64,000 bases of DNA from JBNRMR01 sp050942895 (GTDB taxonomy: Bacteria > Bacillota > Clostridia > Christensenellales > UBA1750): NCBI GenBank assembly GCA_050942895.1, contig JBMNOE010000011.1, forward strand, positions 18,620-82,619, written 5' to 3'. This document shows positions 63,555 through 64,000 of this stretch, one piece after another. How positions within the stretch are numbered: position 1 is the stretch's first letter; each line of letters begins with the position of its first letter. Made by a program: the position numbers and the translations under genes. The notes beneath the pieces were generated by a model. That model did not search any database. It saw nothing but the letters and a program-made list of their open reading frames with translations, and was not told the DNA's origin.

Positions 63555-64000
63555 TCAAATAATAATAGCGCCCCCACTGTACTTTTTGAGTTTTACAACA
63601 CCAGCCATATAACCGAGGAAACCATCATATTCGAGATTCCAGTTGTATATATTGTCAATTATTACGGGCGTTCTTAATTCAACTAATTTATATTTTGCGA
63701 TTTGAACCGACACTTGCTGTAGTTCTTTCCAGTCAACCATGCCATATTTTAGACACCTTGCTATTTCTTTATCAACAATGGCAAGTCTTGTATCTGTATC
63801 AATAACTTTAAAATCTTGTTCAACTTGAGGAAAGTTTTGTAATCCTTCGTTTGAAATTAACTTTTTATGTTTTTCTGACAATCCATAGAGCGCAATTTCA
63901 TCAGCGATAGATTGTGTGCTTAATTCCGGGGAGATGCTTGCGTTTGATTCAAAATAGTCCTTTAGGACAGTTGCAGCCTGCTTCAATCCGGGGTTAAGTT
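63555..64000 (-). CDS. Partial protein of unknown function, runs off the right edge
   Basis: At least 147 codons in the window, open to base 64000 with no convincing start: the first residues read LNPGLKQAATVLKDYFES with no ATG and no ribosome site seen, so the N-terminus lies outside. The sequence is AT-richer than clpC. It is mixed alpha/beta (DEIALYGLSEKHKKLISN; IDTDTRLAIVDKEIARCL; DWKELQQVSVQIAKYKLVEL; GFLGYMAGVVKLKKYSG). I do not recognise the family. It could mark the start of another accessory region. Confidence 0.5.
   Translation of the reverse strand, partial: LNPGLKQAATVLKDYFESNASISPELSTQSIADEIALYGLSEKHKKLISNEGLQNFPQVEQDFKVIDTDTRLAIVDKEIARCLKYGMVDWKELQQVSVQIAKYKLVELRTPVIIDNIYNWNLEYDGFLGYMAGVVKLKKYSGGAIII

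Overview
The window reads as chromosome from a low-to-mid-GC, Gram-positive, spore-forming anaerobe of the Bacillota, most likely class Clostridia. The evidence is the ctsR-mcsA-mcsB-clpC operon with a CtsR operator, paired GlgC/GlgD subunits, a homodimer-type pyruvate:ferredoxin oxidoreductase (nifJ), YesM/YesN two-component pairs with LplB/YtcP-type sugar permeases, a PadR/HAAS pair, an exosporium-type collagen-like protein, and strong AGGAGG ribosome binding sites with some TTG and GTG starts. I do not assign a genus.

Layout. Bases 1-4945 are an AT-richer accessory island. It starts with an IS5-type transposase fragment and then alternates single accessory modules with four related hairpin-bearing repeats in the same orientation (A, B, C, D): an HTH/SRA-like/HNH protein, a translationally coupled AAA ATPase plus TOPRIM-like pair (defence-like), and a small membrane protein. 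Bases 4946-9600 hold damaged genes: a frameshifted SBBP beta-propeller protein, a twice-frameshifted collagen-like protein, a decayed IS3-type element and an AraC fragment. Bases 9715-18749 are housekeeping: an SGNH hydrolase, a sirtuin, the glycogen operon glgB-glgC-glgD-glgA, SRP RNA, secG and a HEAT-repeat protein. Bases 19059-27044 form a sugar-uptake locus: two permeases, a binding protein, YesM/YesN regulators and an unrecognised 586-residue protein. Bases 27095-36375 contain FucU, PadR/HAAS, 6S RNA, lipoproteins, sugar isomerase/oxidoreductase/kinase genes and a wrecked ABC exporter. Bases 36849-42139 hold nifJ, an ART-like protein of unknown function and a nucleotidyltransferase. Bases 42611-54250 are a second, minus-strand carbohydrate locus (GH28-like, GH4, YesM/YesN, two binding proteins, two permeases) that looks made for pectin-type uronate oligosaccharides. 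Bases 54786-63367 carry an XRE membrane regulator, an SPFH/zinc-ribbon pair and the ctsR stress operon. The last gene runs off the right edge.

How the parts work together. The two sugar loci follow the same plan: extracellular oligosaccharide is bound by a lipoprotein, imported by an LplB/YtcP-type permease pair, sensed by a YesM kinase with a YesN AraC-type regulator, and cut by intracellular glycosidases. No ATPase subunit lies in either locus, so a shared MsmX-like ATPase elsewhere is expected. GlgC/GlgD make ADP-glucose, GlgA polymerises it and GlgB branches it. CtsR, McsA, McsB and ClpC control protein quality.

The most interesting signals are the cassette-like accretion island with covarying hairpin repeats, the HNH protein that lacks both usual metal ligands, the unrecognised 586-residue protein, the ART-like protein, the second binding protein placed with the sensor genes, and the duplicated 51-bp leader next to ctsR. 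All calls come from reading the sequence; no database search was run.
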